Positions 33,456 through 45,621 of a stretch of DNA of 64,000 nt are shown here, piece by piece. How positions within the stretch are numbered: position 1 is the stretch's first letter; each line of letters starts with the position of its first letter. The notes under the pieces are model-generated. The model saw only the letters and a program-made list of their open reading frames with translations. It was not told the DNA's origin and searched no databases. Source of the stretch: Mauremys mutica (Eukaryota; Chordata; Testudines; Geoemydidae); assembly GCF_020497125.1 (NCBI RefSeq), contig NC_059073.1, positions 16,947,225 through 17,011,224 on the forward strand. Direction: 5' to 3'. A program made the translations under genes and the position numbers.

Positions 33456-33458
33456 GTG

Positions 33459-33699
33459 TGCCTACTATAGTGTATTTCTTAAAGCAAAACAGTCTCTCTC
33501 CCCTCCCCGCCCCCCCCCCATGTCCAAGTCAGCTCTAGGTATATGTATATTGATACAGCTAATTAGTCAGATAATATGTAAACACACAAAATAATCTTCC
33601 ATATCAGCAGCAAACTGCAAACAAAGTTTACATTTTATTAAATTAGATTTGATAAAGGCTCTAAAATGTATTTAATGAAGTCAGTCAGTTTATACATTA
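33459..33699. other. C-rich tract and AT-rich spacer
   Basis: A C-run near 33510-33520 and AT-rich DNA separate DIRS-2 from the next block. No gene. Confidence 0.5.
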
Positions 33700-34305
33700 G
33701 TGACATAGTGTGGAGAGGAAGTGGAGAGCGGGCAGTGGGGAGTGAGGCAGGGAGATGGGATGGGGAAGAGAAGGGGATAGGGGAATCGTGGGGTGTAGCA
33801 GGAGCCCAGCATGCAGCATTCCCTCAGCAGCAGCAGCAGGGGCTCCCCCATTAAGCAGGCCCATCAAACGCCCATCTAGATGAGCTCCGCCCCCTCTCGC
33901 CCCTGGACCACCCCAATGAGACTTGTGCATCCATATCCCGCACTGAGCCGCCTGCATCCAGAATGCCCCACACAAAACCCTCTGACCTGGATGCCTCTAC
34001 GCTTGGGACCCTGCTGGGCTGAGCCTGCCTGCCCACACCTGGTGTGCCTGGTTCAGAGTGGCAGGGCCCCAGGGTGTTTCTGGGGCAGACCCAGCCCCCC
34101 TTGCTGAGTGTCAGGCTCAGGTGCAACCTCACCGCCGAGTCCCTATCCCAGGGAGAGGGGGGAGCTGCAGGATGATTCCCCACCTCCATGCTTCCCACTG
34201 CCATGATGGAGCCTCTACATTTATTTATTAACAAATAAAATTTCCAGAATTTTAAAATATTGTGTGCAGAATTTTTATTTTTTTGGCCCAGAATTCCCTC
34301 AGGAG
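33700..34305. repeat. GC-rich, probably transposon-derived block (unclassified)
   Basis: GC-rich sequence with purine-rich and CAGCAG tracts, ending AAAATATTGTGTGCAGAATT then CCCAGAATTCCCTCAGGAGT. That ending resembles from memory a common turtle DNA-transposon end, but no matching left terminus or duplication was found. Long open frames on both strands reflect the scarcity of stop codons in GC-rich DNA and match no known protein. Confidence 0.45.
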
Positions 34306-35231
34306 TACACAGTGTATGTGATGCATTGAAAGGTGGTATTAAATAGAAGCCCCTTTTAACTTTCCTTAAATTCTGCAATAAGAGCTCAAGTGTTTAAATT
34401 ACTTACATATTGCATTTTCTCTTCTGAGACTGCTACCACATTCAGCTAGAGTCCTCCTTTTATACATGTAAATTATGCCTCCTTGATCTAATCCAGCATA
34501 TTTTATTTTGTGGCTAATTAACGCTCCTTTCCCCTACTCCTTCCCTGAGTCACTTAAAGAAGGAGCAGATGAATGAGTGATTTACAGTATGTCAAACAAT
34601 TTTATATCTAATATTGATCTTGTGAAGTCTGCAGCGGGGTTGTGTGTCCCAGTGCAAGTGTGGTGAATGTGGTATTTGTACTGTGTTTTGTATATGTTGG
34701 AGATATATGGCTCTTAGTTGTGAAGGGGTGCAGTCTGTCAGCAAGAGAGGTTAATGGGATATGAGAGTGGTTATCCCTCAACTTGACTTCCAGTTGAGAG
34801 CATAGAAGGCAGAATGGGCCAAACAACAGTCAGGAGCAGCTTCAGCACTGTGGTTTCCAGACAAATGCACCTCTCTTCCTCCCTGAATTGGGGAGCTATC
34901 TCTTGAGTTACACCAAAGCTATATTAAAAAAATAACCCAGGAAAATAACAAAATTATGTCTAGTGACAATTAAGTTTGCATCAAGGACATATTCTGTCTA
35001 CCCAAAACCTTAGAACATGGAAATAAATTAATGGGAAAGACTTCTTCACTTCTTTCCACCTTCACATTGCCTTCAAAATTGTCAATAAGATATTTCAACA
35101 CACCTTAAACAGTCTCATTTCCTTCTTCAAGGGATACATAAACAAATTGCACTCTAATGCAAAGCATAACAGTGAATCAGCAGCGTTAAGGCAGACAAAC
35201 TTTCCAATTGCATGGAACGTGAAGCAATCGC
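34306..35231. other. No gene or classified repeat recognised
   Basis: Mostly AT-rich intron sequence. No transposon terminus or coding signature. Confidence 0.45.
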
Positions 35232-35411
35232 CAGAGGTTCTCAAACTTCATTGCACCGTGACCCCCTTCTGACAACAAAAATTACTATGTGACCCCAGGA
35301 GGGGAAAAATCGAAGCCTGAACCTGCCTGAGTCCTGCCACCCAAACCCAAATCCCAAGGGCTTCAGCCCCAGGCAGAGGGGTCGTCCTGACCCACAGTTT
35401 GAGAACCGCTG
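35232..35411. mobile_element. hAT MITE
   Basis: 180 bp with inverted termini CAGAGGTTCTCAAACTTC and CCACAGTTTGAGAACCGCTG. This is the same terminal family as the hAT copies at 20842-21008 and 48593-49291. An 8-bp duplication is not readable here (left flank GCAATCGC, right flank ATCTGATC). No coding capacity. Confidence 0.8.
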
Positions 35412-35854
35412 ATCTGATCTGTTAATATAAAAGCATATGAGGTCAACGTTAAGATTTTGTTAAGTTTGATAAAGTTTCAGGCATGTCTTGCTTTTTGATA
35501 CCTGTGGAACAAGGGTGGTATTCTGATACAACCTAAAGTGTAACAAAATGTAGTTTTTGTTTGTTAATGTAGCTTTAAATGTAAAGTATTCCCCACAGTA
35601 CAAGTATTCAACTTGTGAATGAGAAAAATTCCCGCAAAAGTAGCTACAAAACAACAGAATGTTTCAGGTGCAGAGCTCAAGTGTGGGAGTGACATTAGAT
35701 CTACTGAAAAGCTTTCCAATTTTAATCATATTACTACATGATATAAATACATTGTCAAAAGCCTTGGTGAAAGTTATGATTGTATAAATACTATATTAAA
35801 GGTGCTTCCAAAATTTGAGACATTATATCTATCCTCTAGTAAACTCTATTTACT

Positions 35855-36050
35855 AGGGGGAGGGATAGCTCAGTGGTTTGAGCATTGCCCTGCTAAACCC
35901 AGGGTTGTGAGTTCAGTCCTTGAGAGGGCCACTTAGGGATCTGGGGCAAAATCAGTGTTTGGTCCTGCTAGTGAAGGCAGGGGGCTGGACTTGATGAACC
36001 TTTCAAGTTCCCTTCCAATTCTAGGAGATAGGATATTTCCATTAATTTAT
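35855..36050 (+). mobile_element. tRNA-derived SINE (turtle type)
   Basis: The tRNA-like head has an A box in GGATAGCTCAGTGGTTTGAG and a B box in GTGAGTTCAGTCCTTGAG. The body follows with GGTCCTGCTAGTGAAGGC and GGGGGCTGGACTTGATGAAC, and the tail has CTAGGAGATAGGATATTTCC. From memory this is the tRNA-Lys-related SINE of cryptodiran turtles, which borrows a LINE 3' end. The tail runs directly into an AT-rich microsatellite. Confidence 0.88.
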
Positions 36051-36152
36051 TTATAGTTTTATAGTTTTATAGTTTTATATATATATAAAACTATATAGTT
36101 TTATATATATATATATATATAGTTTTAAATAGTTTTATTTATAGTTTTAAAT
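36041..36152. repeat. AT-rich microsatellite with 34-bp palindrome on the SINE tail
   Basis: Tandem units of about 9 bp (ATAGTTTT-type) merge into (TA)n. Bases 36078-36111 form a perfect palindrome centred on CTATATAG. The array starts where the SINE tail ends, so it most likely grew from that tail. Confidence 0.85.
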
Positions 36153-38402
36153 CTTGTATATGAGGTAAGCTCAGAGAATACCATAAAAACTGTGGAAAAT
36201 TTCAAAAATTGCTTGGTCTTTTACAACTGGCCCAAAGGCCCTAACTGTCTGCAAGCAGGTTAAAAATGTCAAAGCAGCATCATTCTGTGGTTCAGTCATT
36301 CACAGCACCTCTCCTCCTACACGCCACACACATAACACAGCCCTGCTTTCACCTTGATTCACTCCCCTCTCCACCTCCCATTCAGCCAGGCACTCACTCC
36401 ATCCTCACACAGACAGGTGTCAATCCTCAATTCAACAATATTTCATTGGCATGATTATCTACACAACTATTGCTAAAGTGTAAACTACAGAGAACATTCG
36501 AGCCTCTGGGTGAAATAGATAAAACCTGCCTATTGCAAAAGAAATATTTAAGTTATCCAGTAAGAGCACATACTTTCTCATTAACAAGTTCAATTATCAA
36601 ATTTACAAGATTATGGAATACTGTATTTTATTTGGCACTTCAATTCCCAATAAAACTGTCTTTTTTACATAAAGTGGAATCTAAAAATCACATTTCACAG
36701 TTTAAATGAGGTGTATGAAAGATTTTTGTTTAAGTTTTGTCAGAGTGTATTTGTGTTCTTCTGGTAGACTTTTTGCCCAAAAAACTGGGGTATTGGAGGG
36801 GGAGGAGTTCTACCACAATAAAACTTTCAGCATAAGCACAAATCAGAAATGAAAATTAATGTATAACAACCTTTGCTCTAGCCATATATTCTCACACTGT
36901 TTACAACACCACTTCTTGTAGTATTTTTGTTTAAGAGGTGTTTGTTAAATACACTATTAAGATACTATCCTAATAGGTTTACTACAACCTAACAGTATTT
37001 ATATAGTGATTGGGGGAGGTGTAAGACTGAAATACATTTAGTTCAGATAGTCTCTTTAAAGAGACTAAAAAACTTGCTAAGCATGGTCACCAATGATTGT
37101 CTCTTTCCTTTCACTGTCAGTAATTGTTTTGTGTAGTAACTTAATATATCAGTATATGAAAATACTATATTACTTCAGTGCAATTTTATTTTACATAAAC
37201 ATATATGTTTACAGGTGTTCTAACTTGTAAAAATACAGTTTATAAGATAGTGGGGGGAGGGTTTCAGAAATTGCCTGAACATATTAAGTATATAAATATA
37301 TTTATAATGTATTGAAAAGCTGAACTCACCTGTCCTCAGGGAACAGTGCCATATGAATTTTGATTATTTCCTATTCATAATTGACTGTATTGATTAAAAT
37401 ATTTCTCCTGAAAGATAAAGTTATTTCTACTGTTTATGGAAGATTTCCTGCAATCTTTAATATTTGTATTATGGAGGAACGGGCATCAGTAAGATGAACT
37501 CTGTGGTAAAGTAGTTGTGTATGTTTTCATTCCAACCTCATTTACCATAAAATGCAATTTTATCTACACAAGAAATCTGACTATTTTGAAAACATATTTA
37601 ACGAGTGCAACTGGTTTGATGCAATGATATATAATTTAAAGAATTTGTCTCAGAACAGAGCATTAAGCCTGATATCCTTAAAATCAAACAGGGCTGTTTT
37701 CACTCTTGTAAGCAACATTGTCAGTTAACTAGTTGTCCTACACATTGATTAATGTGGGTTCTTTTTGTCGACAGGAATGTATGTTGATTTTATGTGTTGT
37801 ATTCAGTTTGCAAGCAGAAGCAGAAAGTATCCACTGATCATGAGGAAAGTTAGTCCTCTCTTGTCCAAACTAACTGTAAAAAGAGATCTCGGTTTTTTTG
37901 GTAGAGAGATTAATGTCCACTGCATCTTGTATAATGATCCCTTCATTTCTTTTAGAGAGAGAACACTGAAATAAGCAGATTAGTGATAGCTATTTGCAGT
38001 AATGAAGAATATAAATAAAACAGAAGTGTCACCAAAAGCACACAAAAAAACACAAAGTTCATTTCTATTGACAAAAATTAGACTAAATGCTCCAGCAGCT
38101 GCAATAGTAGATGCTATACTATAGACAGTACGCATGCATTTTTAATCACGTCTAACTCTATTCAGGAACACCAATCCATTGACCAAAAAAAGTTGTAATA
38201 GCAGTAGAACGCTCTGTAATGGAACTGGTATTCTAGCAGCTTCGCTACATGAATTCTAGAATGTCAAAATAGAGATAAGTCTATTTTTCCACGTCTCGCA
38301 CCAGAAGAGAGCTTTTCCATACTCTTGAACAAGCAAGGGAAGTATACGTACATAATATTTATTGCTTGAGATTAGATTTTTTGTTTGCTTTTCCGTTGCC
38401 AG

Positions 38403-38459
38403 TTTAATGGCTGCCACTGCTATTGTTCTTAATGGGGCAGATGCTACAGCTTCTGCCAG
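38403..38459 (+). other. Candidate small exon on the plus strand (unsupported by homology)
   Basis: A 57-nt segment follows a strong pyrimidine-rich acceptor (TTGCTTTTCCGTTGCCAG) and ends at a near-perfect donor (CAG|GTAAGA). One frame is open through it (LMAATAIVLNGADATASA); the other two contain stops or are uninformative. It is antisense to KHDRBS3, and I do not recognise the peptide. It could be an exon of an antisense long non-coding RNA, a nested gene, or a chance arrangement. Confidence 0.25.
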
Positions 38460-39744
38460 GTAAGATGCTTTCTTTTAAAATGCCCACTACCTCCTACTAC
38501 TGTTCAGGAAAGCTGTTTAAGTCTCAAAAAACTGAGACTACTTGGAAACTGTATGGTAGACAATAGTTTACAATCTCATACAGCCAGATTCCCACACCTT
38601 AAATTAGCGTATTTATGCTTCAGTGAGCTTTACAAACTGCACTATCAGTGATCCTAAAGACTGAAGTCATCCTATACATTTAACACCATAAGCCATGTTC
38701 CAAGCTGCTCAAGGAAGTTCATGAAATATATATTTTAAATGATGGCATATTTTTGGATTTCAAACACTGTCAGATTGTCAAATCGAAAAAGTTGTGACTG
38801 TTTCATATATTTTTCCCTGATGAAGACAAAAATTAACTTTTAATCTAAAAAGAAAGGCTGATGTTTAATGGACAACTGTTGAGAAAAATTGTGGCCTTCC
38901 CAAAAGCTGGAGCTAAGTCCCAATTGGTATGACAAATATAGTGGAAAAATTTTTGTTTCCTTCCTGTTACTCAAAAGTACTCTTGTGCAGAAGAATTATA
39001 TGCAAATTTTCTTCCTATTGATTTTGTTTGTATAGGTATTACCTCCATCCATTAGCATAGTTATTTTAGCATGTATTTTAAAGAAAAATGTTTATTTTAC
39101 AATACCAGTACACTGAACGAGTACGCTGAATGGTGTATTTAAATTACAGTAACAGAACTGGGAAAAATTATATAATTTAAAATCACATCTGATAATCTGA
39201 ACTGTCCTTAATTCTGTGCTACCACATAGCACTGCTTTGCTGCCTGAAAGTGTAAAAGGTTAATTCTATTCATAAAATGTAAGCTAGATATTAACTTCTT
39301 CCTGTAGTTAATTTTAATTGTGTTGGCTTGACCTATTGTTCACAGTGTTCTTACACAGTTTGCAAATTTTGTAAGGTTTACAAGTTCTGTGGCCCTTTGA
39401 TGTCTGTCACTGTCACCAGAGACTCCAGAGCCCTTATGTATGTGACCTCCAGTTTATAAAAGTGAAAGCCACAGAAGTGCACACAAGCTGTGTAAGATAA
39501 GACAAAATGTGTATGCAAGGAGAGCAATAAACCAAAGATGACCATTGTAAATTCTTTAAGAAATGCATGTTGATTTTTTTTAAAAGGACATAAGAACAGT
39601 ATTCTGCATGGTTTGCTTGTTTGTTTTTTGTTCATTTGATCCATAAAACAAGATGATAATATAACATAAGAACTTAGAAATTGGTTTTTAATGTGTTCTA
39701 GGAAAGTATGAGAATATTCTACCTGTCACTACAACAAATTCATC

Positions 39745-39885
39745 TGAAGATCTTAAAGGGCATCTCCATTTCACAGATACAGAAACTAAGGTAGGAAGGT
39801 TAATTGACTTGTGCATGATAACAGGAACAGAATTCAGTCAGGATATCGAAGTCTGGCAATCGATCCACTGGATCACCCTGACTCT
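39745..39885 (-). mobile_element. MIR-type CORE-SINE fragment
   Basis: The plus strand reads CATCTCCATTTCACAGATAC, AGAAACTAAGGTAGGAAG and TTAATTGACTTGTGCATGA. This is the reverse complement of the MIR segment containing the conserved CAAGTCA and CTGTAAAATGG motifs. It is old and diverged. Confidence 0.65.
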
Positions 39886-40974
39886 CTTCCTTCCAAGAAG
39901 GCATTACTCCCAAAAATCAGATCCTGGAGTCAAGAAAGGAAGCTGAAAAACTTACAGAAGCAGACTGGACGTGTTATATTTCTTATTACTACCAAAGAAC
40001 TCATTTGTTCTTTAAGTAGGTTCAGACATTAGTAATAAGAACTTATCTTAGCCAAGAATGAATAACAGCATACAAGAAATTGACCAGCTACCTGGCATTG
40101 TACCTAGCAATTCTTAATAGTGTTCCATTGCATGGGGTAAGCCTGATGTGACCCGAATCTCAATTCCCACAGCATGCTGGAACAAGGAAAGAAAACATGT
40201 CACTGGACTTCTGATCTAAACCCTCTTGCCACAAGAAAAAAAAAGTGTGTACTATGAATGTGTACAAGGAGCACAAGATGTCTATGTTGCAGAGTTCAAC
40301 GGAATCCCCTTTTTTTTTTCTGTGCAAGAAGCTGTGATAGCCCTACTAGAATGGGTGCAGCTATTCACCTGAAAAAGATTACTTGTTCTCCAGGACCCAA
40401 ATACAGGCTAGGATCCAGGTTTTAATTATCATCTTTTCTTAACGAAAAGCCAAAAAACAGAGGAAGTTAAAGCAGCACAGAGCAGCCACCCTTCCACCCA
40501 CCCATCACGAGAGCCAAAACGGCCCTCTTTCATGAAAGAAGTGATACAAGATCTAAAACAGATGAAGATCTTATAAAATCATGAGATGGAGTCGCCATGG
40601 GAATGTCCCTGGAGGACTGAGGAAAAATTACTGCCTTTAAGAAACAAAAGATGGCAAAGGGAATCCAGTCTATGCCTCTTTTTGAGATACAAATACTTTA
40701 GGTATAGTCAGGTGCACATCTTGACAAGCCAGCATTAGCCCAAACATTCTATCAGGGAAGATACTGAAAAGTGTTACAAGAATGTTCCACAAATGGAAGA
40801 CCAGTTTATATAACAGCACCAGATAGAAATTCCAGCTAGCTAGACTCGATTAGAAACCTCAAGTCCCTCAGAGAATTAGAGTGGTTAAAAAAATGATATT
40901 TTCTTGGTTCCCACCCCATCATGTTAACTAAAACCTATGTTTTATTATAAAAACTATTATTTCTGCTTCCAGAA

Positions 40975-41455
40975 CAAAAGGGGCATGGACAAGCCAGTCA
41001 TCCAGGCACACACCCTTGCACTGGGACCATATGTTCAGTTGCTTATTCACTATGACCCCTAAATCCTTTTCAGAGTCACTAGTTTCTAGGATGCAATTCT
41101 CTATTCTATAGGACTGGCCTGCATCCCCGGTTCCTAGTCATATAATTTTGCATTTGACTGTATTAAAACACATTTGCTTGCATGGGCCCATCTTACCAAG
41201 TGATCCACTCTGTTCTATAACTACCCTCTCCTCATTATTCCACCAATTGTTGTCACCTGCAAGTGACCAAGACTGATTTTATATTTACTTCCAGATCACT
41301 GATAATACAGATGTCAGGCCTAATATCAACTCCCACAGAATCCCATTAGAAATACCCCATACAATGTTTGAGCACAGCTTTTCTTCCAGGTCTTGCAGTG
41401 ATGATTCCCTTGTTCTGTTAAGTCTTTTAGTTAAAGGGACCTCTACTCTCTCTCT
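40975..41455 (-). mobile_element. CR1-G: CR1 LINE fragment (RT C-terminus)
   Basis: Minus-strand translation contains TSDSEKDLGVIVN, the conserved CR1 RT C-terminal motif. Flanking sequence (TCATATAATTTTGCATTTGA, CCCCATACAATGTTTGAGCA on the plus strand) resembles antisense CR1. Both ends are truncated and no FADD box is present. Confidence 0.7.
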
Positions 41456-42571
41456 GGGTTAGCAATACAACATTTTCTGATGCCTGTCCTTGCTCCTGCT
41501 GCCAACTTTGTGAAGGTGGCAGGCTTCTTCCGACATCAAAAGGGGGCAAGTCTGCCCTAAAGGAACTGCATCTTCCCATTCCACTTCCAAAAAGTGTTTG
41601 CAATTAAAAATCTCAAATCCCATTTTTACAGAGTAAAGATCAGGGAATATACAAGGACAATGACCCTTGCAGTTTTTGAAAGCACTGCCTATAATAGTTT
41701 TTAGCATCTTGCACAAGAAAATGCATAGTCTGGCAATACTGGGGACTCGCCAACATATATGGGGATGTCATAAACCACTCAGAACAGGCATGACAGTTGT
41801 GTCCTAAAAAGTTCAAACTTCAATTTTATCAGCACCAAACCAAATTAATCTAAGTATGTGCCAAGATGACTAAATCTACCCATAAAAGTTCTGAGATCAA
41901 AGCAGAAAGGCATGAGGTGCTGAACAATCTGCAATTGCAGCAACTGTAAGCACAGTGCAATGCTGCTATATAGCCCAGCTCCACTTCCATTCAATGCCAT
42001 TTATTCAGCAAGTGGGTGGGCACACTAAACATGTATTTGTAAAAATAATTATTAGCAGGCTTTGTGTTAAGGGAGAGATCTTCAAAGATGCAAAGAGATG
42101 AGAAATACACTATTTTAATCTTGAAAGTACACAAGAAACATTGCAAAATTTCTAAATATACTTTAAATTAAAGGAGGCATTATAATCAATAGAAGATGCA
42201 CTAAAAATCAAGAGAAGAGGCTCTTCTATTAAAAGAGCATTCACATGGAACTAGTTTATGGCTGATATCTTTCCTAAAAATAAGGTCGCTTTTTTGACCA
42301 AAGGCAGCTAACAGAAGGCTCATGGTCACCCGTTCACACAGATATTTTAATTCATTGTTTATATGCTGTAAGTAATGCTTTTCACCATGTGAACCAACAT
42401 CTTGCTCCATACCATAACATACATCTAATTTCCAATTATGCAATTTTCTGCATTTCTGTAGCCTTTGGCGACCTAGCTATGCATTTCTGACTTACAGCTA
42501 AGCATTACTTCTGCTTGCTGGGAATTTAATCTTTGAAAAAACAAATTTTATTCTTTTCTTCCTTCCCTTAA

Positions 42572-42735
42572 GTCTTGTTTACACAGTGCAGCAATGTGCA
42601 CTACACGGCTGTGAATTCTAAAGCACACTAAAATGTTGCACACTAGTTGTTTCATGTAGACCCTTCTGGGGCGCATTAAAAGCTCCCTTGTGCACTTCAA
42701 AGTAGTATGAAAGTAGTAAGCAGCACTCAACTGGG
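42572..42735. mobile_element. DNA-transposon MITE fragment
   Basis: Begins TTAAGTCTTGTTTACACAGT, a MITE terminus of the CTTGTCTACAC type. It continues with GTGCACTACACGGC, AAGCACACTAAAATG and GCGCATTAAAAGCTCCC, motifs seen in reptile MITEs built from GCAC/GTGC-rich inverted segments. The right terminus was not found. Confidence 0.45.
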
Positions 42736-43870
42736 GACAAGATAGCAATGGCAAACAACAAGTGCATGCAGCAGATGGTATCTTGCACGAGTACTGGAAC
42801 AAATTTGTATAGTTGGGGTGCTCAGAGCCATTGAACCAAACTAAACCCTGTATATAATGGAAACCACTTCAAGCCAGAGGCTTAGCACCTCTAGTTCCAG
42901 CTCCAATGGTATCTTGGAAATATGCAGCTCCTTGGAAGGAGATGTTCTAATGTTCACTAGTTCTAGAGAGAAGCAACGAAAGCTAGCATCAAATGCCTGT
43001 GTGACATGTAAGGCCTCGAGAAACTAAGCTTCCCAAGATATACTCAGTTGTGTAAGGACTACAAGTGTTGTTTTTTCATAAGAAAGAAAGGGTTTCTATA
43101 TAGTTAATATTAGTTGCCATGTTAACAAATTAAGAATAGGAGTTGTATGTTGATTTTCCTCTGTTCCACATCTAACCCCCACTTGCTCCATAGGACTTGA
43201 TGTATAAGAATGCCTCACTTCATCCACACTTATGATTTGTTATTTTTCCTTAAATAATATAAGCTAAAATCTTTAGTGACCTTCTAGGTGATGCATTTAA
43301 ATAGCACATGAGAAATACAGGTGTTCTACTCTCCCCTGAACAGCTTCATACCTAGAACATTTACACACATACACAACCCTCACGGAAAGAACTCTACACT
43401 CTTCACAAGGACCAGTGACTGACTTAGTTCCATCAAGCAGCCAGAGGTGCCACTGAAAACAATCCCCAACTGAACTGTCAATGCTTTACTAGCTCAAAGC
43501 AGCAGGGATTAATATTACCCAACATTACTTATAAAACCGCAGAATGTACTTCAGGAAGTACCATTCTGGCATGCTGCCAATGTTTAATAGCCACTCTCTA
43601 ATTATTGGAAATATGACAGGGAATTTAAAGATTCCTCAAAGATACAAAGCTCTATGTGTCTGTTTTGGCATACATGCAATTTTAAAAGAATATGCTGTAA
43701 TGGCAACTCTAAAGGAAGGGATTCTCAGTTAATACACATTCACGGCTGTATTCATATAATCTCTCTTTTCTCTAATGCTAGGCACATCATTTTTCAAAAC
43801 AGCATGCATTTTGCAGTGTACTTTGTGAGTTGCTCTGTATTTAAAAGGCTATTCATTGTTTTAATTAAAT

Positions 43871-43921
43871 TATATATATATATATATATTTTTTTTTTTA
43901 TATATATATATATATATATTT
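43871..43921. repeat. (TA)n-(T)n-(TA)n microsatellite
   Basis: Two TA arrays separated by a T-run. Open frames running through it are low-complexity artefacts. Confidence 0.95.
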
Positions 43922-45621
43922 TTAAAAGGAGAAGTATCAGATTCTTCCTCAATTCTACAGAAAGGGAAAAGGACAGAGCAGGAAAGCTCTAGGTCATTTT
44001 TCTGCCTTTCATTAAAGTCATAGAGCTTGCTATACATTTCTATCCTACTCACATAATCACTAGCAATTGGCAGTACCTCTTGACAAGAGACAAGGGATTA
44101 ACTCTGTAGCTGGCCAGGAGTGTCTATTCTCTTTAATCTATTTTTCTGAAGGGGCCATCTGCTTCTATTTCTTAATTTCATGCCCTAGCTCCAAATTACA
44201 TTCACCATTCGGTCTGATTTCAATTAATTACGTGTAAAAAATTTCTTCCATTTCAGGATAACTGGCTTGATTGAGGATCAAATCATGTAGGGCAGAGTTT
44301 TTACTATAGTAACCTGATTCCCCAAACTTTAATAACTGATTTTACTGGTGGCTCAAATAACTGATTAGCCACCAATAAAAAGAAGCAGAGAAAATAATCC
44401 TCTCTTTAATAACATTTGTTTTATTATGCCACTACCTGACATAAGTTACAAACCAATATGGGCAGCCATGTTTTTGAAAAACCACAACATTGAACTTGAA
44501 TAGGAAAGGGACCATATCCCTGTTTTCTATGGCCAACCATGCTCGCTGATCACACAATGACAGCCAACGAGGGAATCTGCCTTGAGAGCAACACTGAACG
44601 TGTACCCTCCAAATAAAGATAGTAGAGGAGCAGACTTCACAGAAAGATCTGTGCCACCATCAATATAAGCATTTCCCTTGCAGGTTCAAATTCTGCTGAT
44701 TTTTTTAAATGCAACTTAAGGTGCCATCTCTTAACATTTTTGTACCAACGGTCCATTCTTGTCTGGCACATTGTTCAATATAGTCCTTTGACTCTCCAGG
44801 TCTCACATCAGGGGAAATGAACAATCCTGGACCACAAAAATAAATAGGCTACTGATTTAATACAATGGACCCCAAAGAGAAAAACTCAATTCAATAAGGT
44901 CTCCTAAGGAAACTGCAGGAAATTGCCACATCTGTCACACACTTAGAATCTTTAAAAAAACAAAAAACAAAAAAAACCAACACTACATACAGTTTGGTGC
45001 AGTGTTTCTCGTTTAAAAGTTCATTCAGTGAATATCAAATAGGATTGATTGCATTAGAAAATGAAGTCATATATCAGCAGAAGGGCTAAAGCATAAACAG
45101 AAGCAATATAAACTTCAACCAACATGCCTCAACTATATCTGGAAACCTGAGCTCTAGAGATAAGATGGTCTAGTCTCCATTGTGATGCTCATTCTATCCT
45201 TAAGCCTGAGCTTCCCACCAAGGATACCAACTCTAATGAGAGCAATTGAGATAGATATCTAGCTAGCCTATATGAAATAAGGTGGTAGAGAAGACAGACT
45301 AACTGTTTTGCCACACAACCACTCCTAAATTTCAAATTGGCCAGTTATAGATGAAGTCTGCACGGTTTTAACTTTGGCATTCATACAGAGTGTAGCCACC
45401 TATACATGAAAAGCATCTCCCATATGATTTAATTTAAGATTAAGACCCCAGATTCAAAAGTTGACCAAAAAATGTTCCTCCAGTGGACATTTCGGGGGGA
45501 GGGGGAGGGGAGCAAAAGGAAGGAATACAAAAGTATTCCAAGGGCATCATCTCTCTTTATACATCTCACCCTGTAAGTCACTAAACTATTACACGTTAAG
45601 CATGAAGAGAAGCTCTAAATA

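Larger units (their letters stand above)
27668..33458 (-). mobile_element. DIRS-2: near-complete DIRS-type tyrosine-recombinase retrotransposon
   Basis: A 5.8-kb minus-strand element with the DIRS gene order: gag (33.1-31.1 kb), reverse transcriptase and RNase H (30.5-29.8 kb), tyrosine recombinase (28.8-28.0 kb). It is bounded by related terminal sequences, 27781-27945 and 33281-33455, which are similar in direct orientation. The lower end also folds back on itself (27668-27960). A 125-bp SINE has been inserted at 28996-29120. All three genes carry frameshifts, and two catalytic positions are substituted, so it cannot move by itself. It shares the strand of KHDRBS3. Confidence 0.85.
36153..40974. 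other. Mostly unique AT-rich intron sequence
   Basis: Nearly 5 kb without a gene on the KHDRBS3 strand. Within it I could support only a MIR fragment (39745-39885) and the splice-flanked candidate at 38403-38459, both listed separately. Otherwise no transposon signature was seen. Confidence 0.45.
41456..45621. other. Mostly unique AT-rich intron sequence
   Basis: No gene found. A MITE fragment at 42572-42735 and an AT microsatellite at 43871-43921 are listed separately. An A-rich tract lies at 44954-44978. Confidence 0.45.

Noticed and set aside
33700..34150. CpG-island promoter or first exon of KHDRBS3
   Set aside because: CpG density is modest, no frame encodes the expected N-terminal QUA1 residues on the minus strand, and the block ends like a transposon.
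33851..34378. 175-codon minus-strand open frame in GC-rich DNA
   Set aside because: GC-rich sequence has few stop codons. The translation is Pro/Ser/Gly-rich with no motif, and the DNA ends in a transposon-like terminus.
35865..35920. tRNA gene
   Set aside because: A and B boxes are present, but the sequence continues into a SINE body and tail and cannot form a complete cloverleaf. The same applies at 62582-62650.
36041..36152. CRISPR-like array
   Set aside because: The short AT units lack spacers, and the context is a vertebrate SINE tail. No CRISPR array is present anywhere in the window.
43870..44052. Tyr/Ile-rich open frames
   Set aside because: They are translations of a TA/T microsatellite.
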